The notes below the pieces were generated by a model that saw only the letters and a list, made by a program, of their open reading frames with translations, had not been told where the DNA came from and made no database searches. The position numbers and the translations under genes were made by a program. 64,000 nt of DNA from Manihot esculenta (Eukaryota > Streptophyta > Magnoliopsida > Malpighiales > Euphorbiaceae): positions 4,210,058 through 4,274,057 of the forward strand of contig NC_035168.2 in the NCBI RefSeq assembly GCF_001659605.2, written 5' to 3'. How positions within the stretch are numbered: the stretch's first letter is position 1; every line of letters begins with the position of its first letter. This document shows, piece by piece, positions 15,084 through 24,140 of this stretch.

Positions 15084-16715
15084 ATGCCTCGAAGAGTAAT
15101 ATCATCTAGAGGTAGAGGACATAGCCAGCAGCTCTCTACGAATGAAACAGATGAGCAAGTACAGATGCAAGAGGAAACACTGGAGCACACTCCAGCAGCA
15201 TTAGAGGGACAAGCAAACGCATCATCATCATCATCAGTTCGAACTAGAGGTCCGAACTTGGGACATCCTATCCCATCAAACCCGTCTGATCGGCAATGGA
15301 TCAGATTGAAAGGAAATGTGTAAGTCATATACAACTTTTTGCTATTGATTTAATATGTATTATTACTTATTACAACTACTAATTATGTATAAAAATATTG
15401 TAGCTTTTTAGATTCCACAGTTACTAGATCAATCAGTAATGACATTAAGATGCGCTACACTGCTCCATGGAAAACTTGGTCAGAAATACCTTTAAAGACA
15501 AAAGACGAGCTCTTCGGACTTTTTCGGGTAAATACAACTTATATTCTAAAATTTCTAATATGCATTTTAAGTTTTTTAAATTTACATAACACTAATTGTT
15601 GTTTGTAGAGTCGATATGTATGGGATGAGAGTGAAGAAGATATGATTCGAACTGCTTGGGAAAAGGTAGGAAAAGAAAGACTGCGAGACATTCTTAATAG
15701 AGTTAGGAGTGAATTGTTGCGTAAGCACAAGAAGACAGATATTGCTTATCTATACAATTTAGGACCAGATTGGATGGAGGCAGAGATATGGAATGCACTT
15801 GTTGCATATTGGAGTACACCAGAGTGGAGAAAGAAATCAGAAGCTGGTAAAGCAAATAGAAATGTAGAAAAAGATGGGACTATTACGAAACACTCTTGTG
15901 GTTCAATAAAACTGGAGGTTCATGAGAATAGATTGGTATAACTTTTTTATTCCTTACTTTTATTTATACAATTCTGTTTTTATATAAATGCCTAGACATT
16001 ATTCGTGCATATTGTGTTGTGGTGCATCTTGTGTTGTGTGATTATTTCTTTTTTGTAGGCAAAGAAGTTAGGTAGGCAACCAACTCAACTTGAACTATTT
16101 TGTGCCCTCACACAAAAAATGGGAGTCAAGGTGTTTTCATTGATGGAAAATCACAACGAGTTGATGTAAGTTAGTTTTTGCTTATTTATCGTTATCACAT
16201 TATTTTTCTATTTGTTATGTTATCATTAGTTGTGTATGGTGCATGAAATGTTGATTATGTTTTCTTTTTTTACTTAGGGAGCTTATTTGACTGCCATTGC
16301 TGAAAATGTGAATGACAATTGTGATAGTCAGTCTGCTTTTGATTTGAATAAGTGGATGGAAATTTCTGGAAGTAGTAAAGGGAGGGTTTATGGTTTTGGA
16401 TCTTCTGATATTGCAAAATCTGGAACTCCAACTACCTCTTTCTCATGCACATCAGCTCATCCTGGAGGACCTTCTCAAACTATGTTTTCTTTAGAGGAGG
16501 TTGAACAAATATTAGAGCAAAATCAGGTCAAAATGAAACAAGACATGGAGCAAATGCAAGAGCAAATGCAAGAGCAAATGCAAGAGCAAATGCGAGTGCA
16601 GATAGAAAAGCAAATAAAAGATCAGATGAAATCATTGAAGAACAAAAAAAGATCTTCACCGCATAATCCAACTGCAGATTGTACTTCTCTATCAAATGGT
16701 TCAACAAATTCATAG
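15084..16715 (+). pseudogene. TnpA-like plant transposase (Ptta/En/Spm family), frameshifted
   Basis: Five exons can be read: 15084-15319, 15404-15527, 15609-15935, 16059-16165 and 16278-16715, each with GT-AG joins, for about 410 residues. Exons 2-4 carry the pattern of the plant Ptta/En/Spm transposase family (W-WxEIP--K-EL, W-----WR KKSE-GK-NR, then a short segment before the last exon). Exon 5 ends in a glutamine-rich coiled-coil-like segment in which QMQE is repeated. The A-run at 16114-16119 in exon 4 is one base short for the reading frame: upstream codons run into a stop at the exon 4/5 join, while the downstream frame is open only with a one-base shift. By family, the protein would bind the subterminal repeats. 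It could also be a sequencing error in a homopolymer. Confidence 0.8.
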
Positions 16716-16999
16716 ATTAGTTTTTAGTTTTATGAACATTGTTAAGTATAATTGATTTATTTTAAATTTTATGACGATTGTTAAGTATTATGAATTTATT
16801 TTTAATTTTATGAACATTGTTAAATATTATGAATTTATTTTAAATATTCTGAATATTATTGAGTATTATGAACATTACTTATAATTATTATGAATGATAT
16901 TTAATTTATATTCAATATGATTATTAATTATAAATTATTTGATTATACAGGGAATATGTAAATAAAAACAGGGAATTATTTTTTGTGATTGAATTTTAA

Positions 17000-17315
17000 T
17001 AGATTAGCGACGGATTTGTGAGAAAATTTTTTAAAATACGTTAATATTTCTGACGGATTTCCGACGGAAAATTTCCGTCGCTAAATTTTTCCGACTGAAT
17101 TTTCCGTCGGAAAAGCCGTCGGAAATATTTCTGACGGAGTCTAGATCCGTCGGAAATCCGTCGCTAATATTTCCGACGGACTTGTAATCCGTCGGAAAAA
17201 ATTAGCGACATGACTTTAAGCGACGGACTTGAGTCCGTCGCAAATCCGTCGCAGAAAGTTTCAGCGACGGATTTTTGACTTTCAGCGACGGAAAAATCCG
17301 TCACTGATAGTCTGT
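17000..17315. repeat. Right subterminal repeats of the CACTA element
   Basis: More than ten copies of ccgtcgctaa/ttagcgacgg and tccgacgga variants in both orientations lie within 330 bp of the right TIR. They mirror the left side and could fold into extensive hairpins. Confidence 0.88.
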
Positions 17316-17330
17316 TTTTTTGTAGTGTAT

Positions 17331-17866
17331 TATTATTTAATTTTAAAAAATCTTAAGAAATATTATTGTGATTAAAGTGATCCAGCAATATATTGCAAGG
17401 AAGAAATCAACAAATCAACTTTTTGCACGTGGGTGTTCATCAAGAAGTGGTTGCTCTTGTCCAATAAAAGATGTTAGTTTTTATGTGTTGTGTTAGTTGT
17501 TTGATTAGAAACTTCAAATCCTATGTTTAGTTCCCTTCAAATCTTATCATTGGACACTAGACAATTATGCCAAGTCTTTCATTTTATTAGATAGAAAAAG
17601 AATAATACAATATGTAGAAAATTAAAAAAAAAAAAAAACAAATCCATATTTACACATTACCTGTAATAACTATATCAATTAAAAAATAATATTTTTTAGT
17701 ATAAAAATATGAATAATTGGTTAGATAATAGAATTAAATAATAGTTTGTTAAATATTATTTGGTCCATATATTAAAGTTTATATTTTTTTATAATATCAG
17801 CAATTAAAATATTATGTTAAATTTTCTATAGAAATTTGAAGGGCATGTAGATTTTTAATTTCCTTA
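17331..17866. other. AT-rich gap between the CACTA and Tat-type elements
   Basis: No gene or repeat boundary was recognised in this A/T-rich stretch, which is likely pre-insertion host DNA. Confidence 0.45.
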
Positions 17867-17871
17867 ATATT

Positions 17872-18364
17872 TGATGACCGCTGGATTTCTCCACCCCAGA
17901 ACAGGGGCTTGACCCCAGCCTAAGGCCCATGACACAGAGGCCCACGTACTTGATACCCCCCAACAAGCCTGGCTCATCCCATCTTCCGGGCCGGGCTCGA
18001 CCAAGCTTCCTCAATCAGTCCAGCCTGACCCCTGACCAGCAAACCCCTCTCAGGCCCAGCGTCCAGCCCAACTCTCAGCCCAGCCCGGGGTCCAGCACAG
18101 TACTCACCAGACAGCCTGGCAGATCCGCTCGAACGTACGTATGAGGAGAATCAGAGGCCGTTACGCATGTAACAGGCAGCTGATACCCTAGTACACCCGA
18201 ATCTGTATGACAGAGACGCGAGGCCCAATCCTGGAGAGACCTTTACACGTCACCAACAAGCAAGACAATGTATAAAAGAGGAGTCCCCTCCTCAGAAAGT
18301 TTAAGCCTGATTCAGTAATACAAAACCCTTGTAAAACTCTATTCTATTGGATCTCAGATCATCA
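17872..18364 (+). repeat. 5' LTR of the young Tat-type element
   Basis: 493 bp, starting tgatgaccgctggatttctcc and ending gatctcagatcatca. Compared with the 3' LTR it lacks one C in the run near 17913-17916 and has g instead of a near 18144. The first half is C-rich and AG-poor; the second half carries the promoter. Confidence 0.97.
18271..18277 (+). promoter_or_regulatory. TATA box of the 5' LTR
   Basis: TATAAAA lies in tgtataaaagagg, about 94 bp before the LTR end, the expected place for the U3/R border of a plant LTR. The same motif is present in the 3' LTR near 34256. Confidence 0.75.
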
Positions 18365-18366
18365 AT

Positions 18367-18382
18367 TGGCGCAGTCTGTGGG
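18367..18382 (+). other. Primer-binding site (PBS)
   Basis: tggcgcagtctgtggg follows the LTR after two bases, at the place where a tRNA 3' end would pair. The TGGCGC start is that of a non-Met tRNA primer; I do not assign the tRNA. Confidence 0.7.
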
Positions 18383-18443
18383 AAACGAAGGAGATCTTTT
18401 TCATCACCGGAGTTTTCACTTTCAAAACCCACTGAGATCCACA

Positions 18444-21400
18444 ATGGCAAACCACCAAGAAAGTAACCTTAATATTCCAAATGACTTAAGCTCCGCCCAA
18501 GAGGGGCAGCAGTTCTCTTTTTCTAGCCCTACGACGTTAAATAACCAAACACCCATCTCTCTTAATCCCTCGCCAAGCTTGGCAGGGAATACTCCCACCA
18601 TGACCCTGTCTAACCAAGACATTCAAACCATGGCTCTCCAGCTACAAACCACTGCTCACTGGTTGGGGCAGATAATGCAACAAAGGGGACTTAGCACCCC
18701 AGTAAACGCACTCCCAGTAGTGGAGGAACCCAGAACCGATGAACCCCGACCCACCTCTATCCGCCTCCAAACTAACAACCACGATGCCGGAGAGGAGGAA
18801 GAACCGGAGGCCCGAATCCATGGGAGAAGGGCAAGAGAGATGATAGAAAATGAAGAGGTGGATGACTATTCTGCTGAAACAACCAGGGAAACGGGAACTG
18901 AAACAGAGGAGGAGGAATGTAGTTTGGGCAAAAGATCCAACCCAGAAGACGAGAAAATGAACCAAAAACTGAAAAGGTTGAAGGAGCAGCTCTTAGCCGA
19001 GCTAGGTAAGAAAGATCAGAGTCAAACCTCCTTGCCTACTTCTTCTCCCTTCTCAAAGGTAATGCAGCAGGAGACCGTTCCCAAAAAGTTTATGATGCCG
19101 CCGATGGCGGCCTATAATGGGGCTGGAAACCCGAGAGAACATGTCATGAACTATAAGACCTTCATGGAGTTGCAAACTCTGTCAGACGCTCTGATGTGCA
19201 AGGTGTTCCCAACAACGCTCTCGGGGCCAGCGAGGGCATGGTTCAACAGCCTGGAGGCCGGAAGCATTAAAAGTTTTGGAGACCTTGCCCTCCGCTTCAT
19301 TAGCCGGTTCGTAGCCGGGGTGCCAGCAGATAGGAAGACAAGCTATCTGGAAACAGTTAGACAAAAAGCTGGTGAATCTCTCAGAGAGTATGTCGCCCGT
19401 TTCAATACGGAGGCCCTGCAGATTCCCGAGCTCGACGAAGGAAGGGCGGTAGAGGCCATGCAAAAGGGAACAACCTCTGCCGAGTTCTTTGGTTCTTTGA
19501 GCAGGAAACCTCCGACCTCACTGGCCGAGTTGATGAAGAGGGCGGAAAAGTACATAAGGCAGGATGACGCCTTAGTAACGAGTAGATTTGCCAAAGGGGT
19601 GGCAGGAAAAGAGAAAGCCCCGGAGGAAGGAAGGCTGGAGAAACACGAGAAGAAGCGTGGGAAGAGGCCTGAGCCATATAAGCAGGCCTGGGAAAGAAGG
19701 GATCAAAGGCTCCCCCCTCCTCCCAGGGCTCAAGAACCACGAGTGCTCCCCCCTTGGGTTCCTGAGAAGCCTACTCCCCTCAACGCTTCCAGAGCCGAAG
19801 TGCTCATGGCAGTCCAGGATAAGGAGTTCCTCCAGTGGCCTAAACCCATGAGGTCGGAAGCAGATCAGAGGAATCCTGACAAGTATTGTCAGTACCACCG
19901 GACACACGGCCACGATACAAATAACTGTTTTCAGTTAATCACGGAGATTGAAAGATTGATAAAAAGGGGGCATCTCAAAAATTTTGTGAAGAAACCGGAG
20001 GGGCAGAGGCCTCCGCCCAGTCCGGCAGCCCAGATGCCCAGGAGAACCGGAGCTGGACCAGTGAATGATGGGTCTAGTGGGACTATTAATATGATTGTTG
20101 GAGGAACTGGAGGACGGATGAGCCGTCGAGGAAAGAAGAGAAACCGGGAAGGAGAGATCAGCAATGGCGAGGTCATGCAGATCGTTGAACACTCACCCAT
20201 GGCCATCGTTTTCTCTTCAGAAGATGCACAGGGCATTCAGATGCCCCATGATGACGCGCTTGTTATTGAAGCAGTCATTCATAATTTTCGGGTGAAGAAG
20301 GTTCTGGTGGATGATGGGAGTAAGGTCAATCTATTGCCGTATCGGGTTTTTCAGCAGATGGGAATCCCGGAGGAACAGTTGGTTCGGGACCAGTCACCCA
20401 TCAAAGGGATCGGAGGAGCACCGGTATTTGTGGAAGGAAAGGTGAAGCTGGCCCTTACCTTGGGAGAAGCACCCAGAGCTCGCACCCATCATGAGGTGTT
20501 TTTGGTGGTTAAACTCCCACTGAGTTACAATGCGATTTTAGGGAGGCCGGCGTTGTTTAGCTTTGAAGCTGTCACCAGCATCAGGTATTTGGCACTCAAG
20601 TTTCCAACGGAAGAAGGAGTGGGAATGGTTCGGGGCAGCCAGGAAGAAGCAAGGGCGGTATACTTGGCCACAGTAACAGAACCAAGCTCAACTGGAGAAG
20701 CGCTCGACTCGGAAGTTCTGGAGGTCAGAGATGAAACAAAAGAAGCCCGGACAGAGCCAGTTGGAGAATTGGAGACCTTCCCCTTATCAGAAGCAGATGC
20801 AAGCAAGATTTTCAGTCTTAACGCTAACCTCACCAAAGAACAAAAAGGTGAAGTCATGACTCTGATCCGAGGTCACGCGTCGACCTTCGCATGGAAGCCC
20901 TCAGACATGCCAGGAATTGACCCCAAAGTGATGACACACCGATTGAATGTCCTCCCCGAGGCCAGACCAGTGAAGCAAAAGAAGAGAGTAGTAGGAAGAG
21001 AAAAACAGCAAGCCACCCGGGAGGAAGTGCAGAAGTTAGAAGAAGCAGGCTTTATTAGGGAAGTAATGTACCCACAATGGTTGGCAAATCCTGTGTTAGT
21101 CAAAAAAGCCAATGGCAAATACAGGATGTGCATAGATTTCACCGACCTAAATAAAGCCTGCCCCAAAGATTGTTACCCCCTCCCTGATATTAATAAAATG
21201 GTTGATTCAACGGCCGGATTTGATTATATGTCTTCTTTGGATGCTATGTCTGGTTATCACCAAATCCCAATGGAGAAGTCGGATGAGGAGAAAACCTCAT
21301 TTATAACTGAAGACGGGACTTACTGCTACAAAGCTATGCCTTTCGGATTAAGAAACGCCGGGGCAACTTACCAACGATTAATGAATAAAATCTTTAAGAA

Positions 21401-24023
21401 CCAGATTGGCAGGAATGTAGAAGTGTATGTGGATGACATGGTGGTTAAAAGTTCAACTTTTCAACAACACATAGCAGATCTAAGGGAGATATTTGGGGTG
21501 TTAGATCAATACAGAATGAAGTTAAACCCAGCAAAATGTGCTTTTTTCATCAGGGGAGGAAAGTTCTTGGGATACATGGTGAGTGGAAGAGGCATTGAGC
21601 CTAATCCGGAGAAAGTAGAAGCCATATTGAATATGTCAGAGCCGACCTGCGTAAGGGACGTCCAGAGATTAACCGGGAGAGTGGTGGCGCTTAACCGATT
21701 TATGTCAAGGTCGGCAGAAAAGTGTTTGCCATTCTTCAAAAAATTGAGGAAGGTCCCGAATTTTGAATGGACAGAAGACTGCCAAAAAGCCTTCGCAGAG
21801 CTTAAGGAATACCTCAGCTCGCCTCACGTGCTCAGCAGCCCCGTAAAAGGGGAAGAACTCCTGATATATTTGGCAGCCTCAGAGCAAGCAGTTAGCGCAG
21901 TACTAGTAAGAGTGGAAGAAGGGGAGCAGAAACCTGTTTTCTACATCAGCAAGGTACTTAGAGACACTGAGATCAGGTACTCGAACATTGAAAAATTGGC
22001 TTATGCCTTGTTGTTAGCAGTCAGGAAATTCAAAGTTTATCTGGAGGGCCACCAAGGAGTTGTGATGACGAACCAACCCTTAAAGAAGGTCCTACGTAGG
22101 CCGGAAACTTCAGGACGGATGTTAGCATGGTCCGTGGAAATCAGCCCCTACTGTCTGGAATATCGACCTCGAACAGCAATAAAATCTCAAGCGCTGGCTG
22201 ACTTCATAGCAGAATGCTCATTCAACGAGGAGAAGGAAGAATCATCCTCGGAGATGCCTAGAAAGGAAGGAGAGCGAGAGCTCTCCCAAGAATTTAGTTG
22301 GAAGCTATATGTAGACGGAGCATCAGGATCTGAGGGCAGCGGCGCAGGGATAATGCTTAAGGGGCCGGAGGGCTTCAAAGTATGTTATGCTTTACGGTTA
22401 GAATTCAAGGCTTCTAACAATATGGCCGAGTACGAGGCCTTGGTGAATGGGATGCTGGTAGCCTCGGAAGTAGGGGTAACCGACCTCGAAGTAAATAGTG
22501 ACTCTCAACTGGTGATCAACCAGGTAACGGGGGTATATCAAGCCAGAGACCCCATCATGCAGAACTATCTTGATAAAGTAAAAGCCATAGAAGCCGAGCT
22601 CGCAGAACGGGGAGTTATTGTCAGATTTCAAAGAATACCTCGGGATGAAAATGAGGAGGCAGACCTGCTTAGTCGATTGACCAAAGAAGAATTAGAGCAG
22701 CTCCCTGACGAAGTATACATACAGCATATCCGCACACCTGCTTTCAAGAAGACAAACACGGTACTGCAAGTGGACCAGAGCCCAACTTGGATGAGCCCCT
22801 ATCTGAAATATTTGGAGAAAGGCGAACTCCCTGAAGATAAAGACGAAGCCAGAAAGATAGCAGCTCGAGCTGCCAATTACCAAGTAATAAGGGGAACTTT
22901 GTACAGAAAGGGGAAGTCCAGCCCATGGCTCCGGTGTGTAAGTCCGGAAGAAGCTGCAAGGGTAATGGAGGAAATACATAGAGGCCTATGTGGGGCTCAC
23001 GAGGGAGCAGAGACATTAGCTAACAAAATATTCAGGCAAGGATACTATTGGCCCACTGTTAAGAAAGAAGCAGAAGAGTTTGTCCGAAGGTGCGACGTAT
23101 GTCAGAGATTTGCTAATGCCATCAGGACCCCTGCCACTCCTCAAGCAAGCATATCCAGTCCATGGCCTTTCTCGCAATGGGGAATTGACATCCTGGGCCC
23201 TTTCCCCAAGACTACGGGGCAAAGAAAATTTGTAGTGGTAGCTGTGGAATACTTCTCGAAATGGCCAGAGGCAGAAGCAATAGCAACAATCACAGCCAGA
23301 AAGATGATAGATTTCGTATGGGGGCATATCATCTGCAGATTTGGCATACCCAGAGTGCTTATCTCAGACAATGGCAGACAATTTGACTGCAACACTTTCA
23401 AAACCTTCACGACGAACGTGGGCATATGGCATAAGTTCTCCTCCGTGGCCCATCCTCAGACCAATGGTCAAACGGAAGTCACTAACAGAGCAATCCTCCA
23501 AGGATTAAAAAAGCGGCTGGATGGTGCAAAGGAAAATTGGGCAGAAGAACTCAATAGTATCCTATGGGCACTCCGAACTACTCCCAGAGCACCCACTAAG
23601 GAAACACCGTTCGCACTCGCTTACGGTACAGAGGCCGTAGTTCCGGTTGAATTACAGATCCCCACTCATCGAGTTCAATTTCTCAGCGAAGACACTAATG
23701 GGGACAAGTTAAGAAGCAACCTGGATGCTCTTGAAGAAGTTAGGGAAGAAGCGCAAGTCCGAACTGCTGCTTATCAACAACGAGCGGCAAGATATTATAA
23801 TCAAAAGGTCAGAGAAAGAAGCTTAAAGGTGGGAGACCTGACTTTAAGAAACTTGGAAGCTACAGGAAAAAGAGCAGCCGCAGGCAAGCTAGCACCGACC
23901 TGGGAAGGTCCATTCAAGGTGACAAAAGTGGTCAAGCCCGGGGTATACCGAATTGAAGATATGCAAGGAAACCCCGAGCCCCACGCCTGGAACATCCAGC
24001 ACTTAAAGAGGTACTTCCCTTGA
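18444..24023 (+). CDS. gag-pol: Intact gag-pol polyprotein of the Tat-type retrotransposon
   Basis: One open frame of 1859 residues from the first ATG (18444); a longer in-frame stretch back to the PBS lacks an ATG. In order: acidic N-terminus; retrotransposon gag domain about 213-385; zinc-knuckle-like CQYHRTHGHDTNNC near 482; aspartic protease with LVDDGS near 620; reverse transcriptase with MCIDFTDLN and the YVDD catalytic motif near 995; RNase H about 1140-1250; a second RNase H starting YVDGASG near 1287, with the DSQLV segment further on; integrase with an HHCC finger about 1510-1556, a DDE core with Asp near 1581 and 1641 and Glu near 1678, and a GPF-type C-terminal module with HLKRYF at the end. 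The dual RNase H is the mark of the Tat group. It makes virus-like particles, copies the RNA and inserts the DNA. No stop or frameshift was found, so the element may still be competent. Confidence 0.95.
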   Translation: MANHQESNLNIPNDLSSAQEGQQFSFSSPTTLNNQTPISLNPSPSLAGNTPTMTLSNQDIQTMALQLQTTAHWLGQIMQQRGLSTPVNALPVVEEPRTDEPRPTSIRLQTNNHDAGEEEEPEARIHGRRAREMIENEEVDDYSAETTRETGTETEEEECSLGKRSNPEDEKMNQKLKRLKEQLLAELGKKDQSQTSLPTSSPFSKVMQQETVPKKFMMPPMAAYNGAGNPREHVMNYKTFMELQTLSDALMCKVFPTTLSGPARAWFNSLEAGSIKSFGDLALRFISRFVAGVPADRKTSYLETVRQKAGESLREYVARFNTEALQIPELDEGRAVEAMQKGTTSAEFFGSLSRKPPTSLAELMKRAEKYIRQDDALVTSRFAKGVAGKEKAPEEGRLEKHEKKRGKRPEPYKQAWERRDQRLPPPPRAQEPRVLPPWVPEKPTPLNASRAEVLMAVQDKEFLQWPKPMRSEADQRNPDKYCQYHRTHGHDTNNCFQLITEIERLIKRGHLKNFVKKPEGQRPPPSPAAQMPRRTGAGPVNDGSSGTINMIVGGTGGRMSRRGKKRNREGEISNGEVMQIVEHSPMAIVFSSEDAQGIQMPHDDALVIEAVIHNFRVKKVLVDDGSKVNLLPYRVFQQMGIPEEQLVRDQSPIKGIGGAPVFVEGKVKLALTLGEAPRARTHHEVFLVVKLPLSYNAILGRPALFSFEAVTSIRYLALKFPTEEGVGMVRGSQEEARAVYLATVTEPSSTGEALDSEVLEVRDETKEARTEPVGELETFPLSEADASKIFSLNANLTKEQKGEVMTLIRGHASTFAWKPSDMPGIDPKVMTHRLNVLPEARPVKQKKRVVGREKQQATREEVQKLEEAGFIREVMYPQWLANPVLVKKANGKYRMCIDFTDLNKACPKDCYPLPDINKMVDSTAGFDYMSSLDAMSGYHQIPMEKSDEEKTSFITEDGTYCYKAMPFGLRNAGATYQRLMNKIFKNQIGRNVEVYVDDMVVKSSTFQQHIADLREIFGVLDQYRMKLNPAKCAFFIRGGKFLGYMVSGRGIEPNPEKVEAILNMSEPTCVRDVQRLTGRVVALNRFMSRSAEKCLPFFKKLRKVPNFEWTEDCQKAFAELKEYLSSPHVLSSPVKGEELLIYLAASEQAVSAVLVRVEEGEQKPVFYISKVLRDTEIRYSNIEKLAYALLLAVRKFKVYLEGHQGVVMTNQPLKKVLRRPETSGRMLAWSVEISPYCLEYRPRTAIKSQALADFIAECSFNEEKEESSSEMPRKEGERELSQEFSWKLYVDGASGSEGSGAGIMLKGPEGFKVCYALRLEFKASNNMAEYEALVNGMLVASEVGVTDLEVNSDSQLVINQVTGVYQARDPIMQNYLDKVKAIEAELAERGVIVRFQRIPRDENEEADLLSRLTKEELEQLPDEVYIQHIRTPAFKKTNTVLQVDQSPTWMSPYLKYLEKGELPEDKDEARKIAARAANYQVIRGTLYRKGKSSPWLRCVSPEEAARVMEEIHRGLCGAHEGAETLANKIFRQGYYWPTVKKEAEEFVRRCDVCQRFANAIRTPATPQASISSPWPFSQWGIDILGPFPKTTGQRKFVVVAVEYFSKWPEAEAIATITARKMIDFVWGHIICRFGIPRVLISDNGRQFDCNTFKTFTTNVGIWHKFSSVAHPQTNGQTEVTNRAILQGLKKRLDGAKENWAEELNSILWALRTTPRAPTKETPFALAYGTEAVVPVELQIPTHRVQFLSEDTNGDKLRSNLDALEEVREEAQVRTAAYQQRAARYYNQKVRERSLKVGDLTLRNLEATGKRAAAGKLAPTWEGPFKVTKVVKPGVYRIEDMQGNPEPHAWNIQHLKRYFP

Positions 24024-24140
24024 AATATATGTAAAGAAAAATATTGTACTCTGAAAGGCACAAATAAATAAAATAACGCCATTCTTTACGCAATGATGTT
24101 ATCTCCATTAAGAATGTTACTTCTCTTTGAAAAAGAAAGA
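24024..24140 (+). other. Short spacer between gag-pol and the tandem array
   Basis: An AT-rich 117-bp spacer with a possible polyadenylation-like aataaataaa at 24062-24071. Nothing else is seen. Confidence 0.4.

Larger units (their letters stand above)
12595..17327 (+). mobile_element. CACTA (En/Spm-type) DNA transposon, 4.7 kb
   Basis: The element begins CACTACAAAAAAACA at 12595 and ends with the inverse TGTTTTTTTGTAGTG at 17327. It is flanked by a 3-bp duplication TAT (12592-12594 and 17328-17330), the diagnostic CACTA arrangement. The TIRs match for about 30 bp, extending into tatcagtgacggatt. Both subterminal zones carry many copies of agcgacgga in both orientations. Only a TnpA-like gene of the plant transposase (Ptta/En/Spm) family is seen. 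No TnpD-type DDE transposase is present, so it would depend on a helper even without the frameshift in its gene. Confidence 0.93.

Noticed and set aside
16528..16713. Minus-strand ORF with FALAFALAFA repeats
   Set aside because: Shadow of the QMQE repeat of the TnpA-like exon 5.
18366..18443. In-frame extension of gag-pol upstream of the ATG
   Set aside because: It overlaps the PBS and begins with TTG; the first ATG is at 18444.
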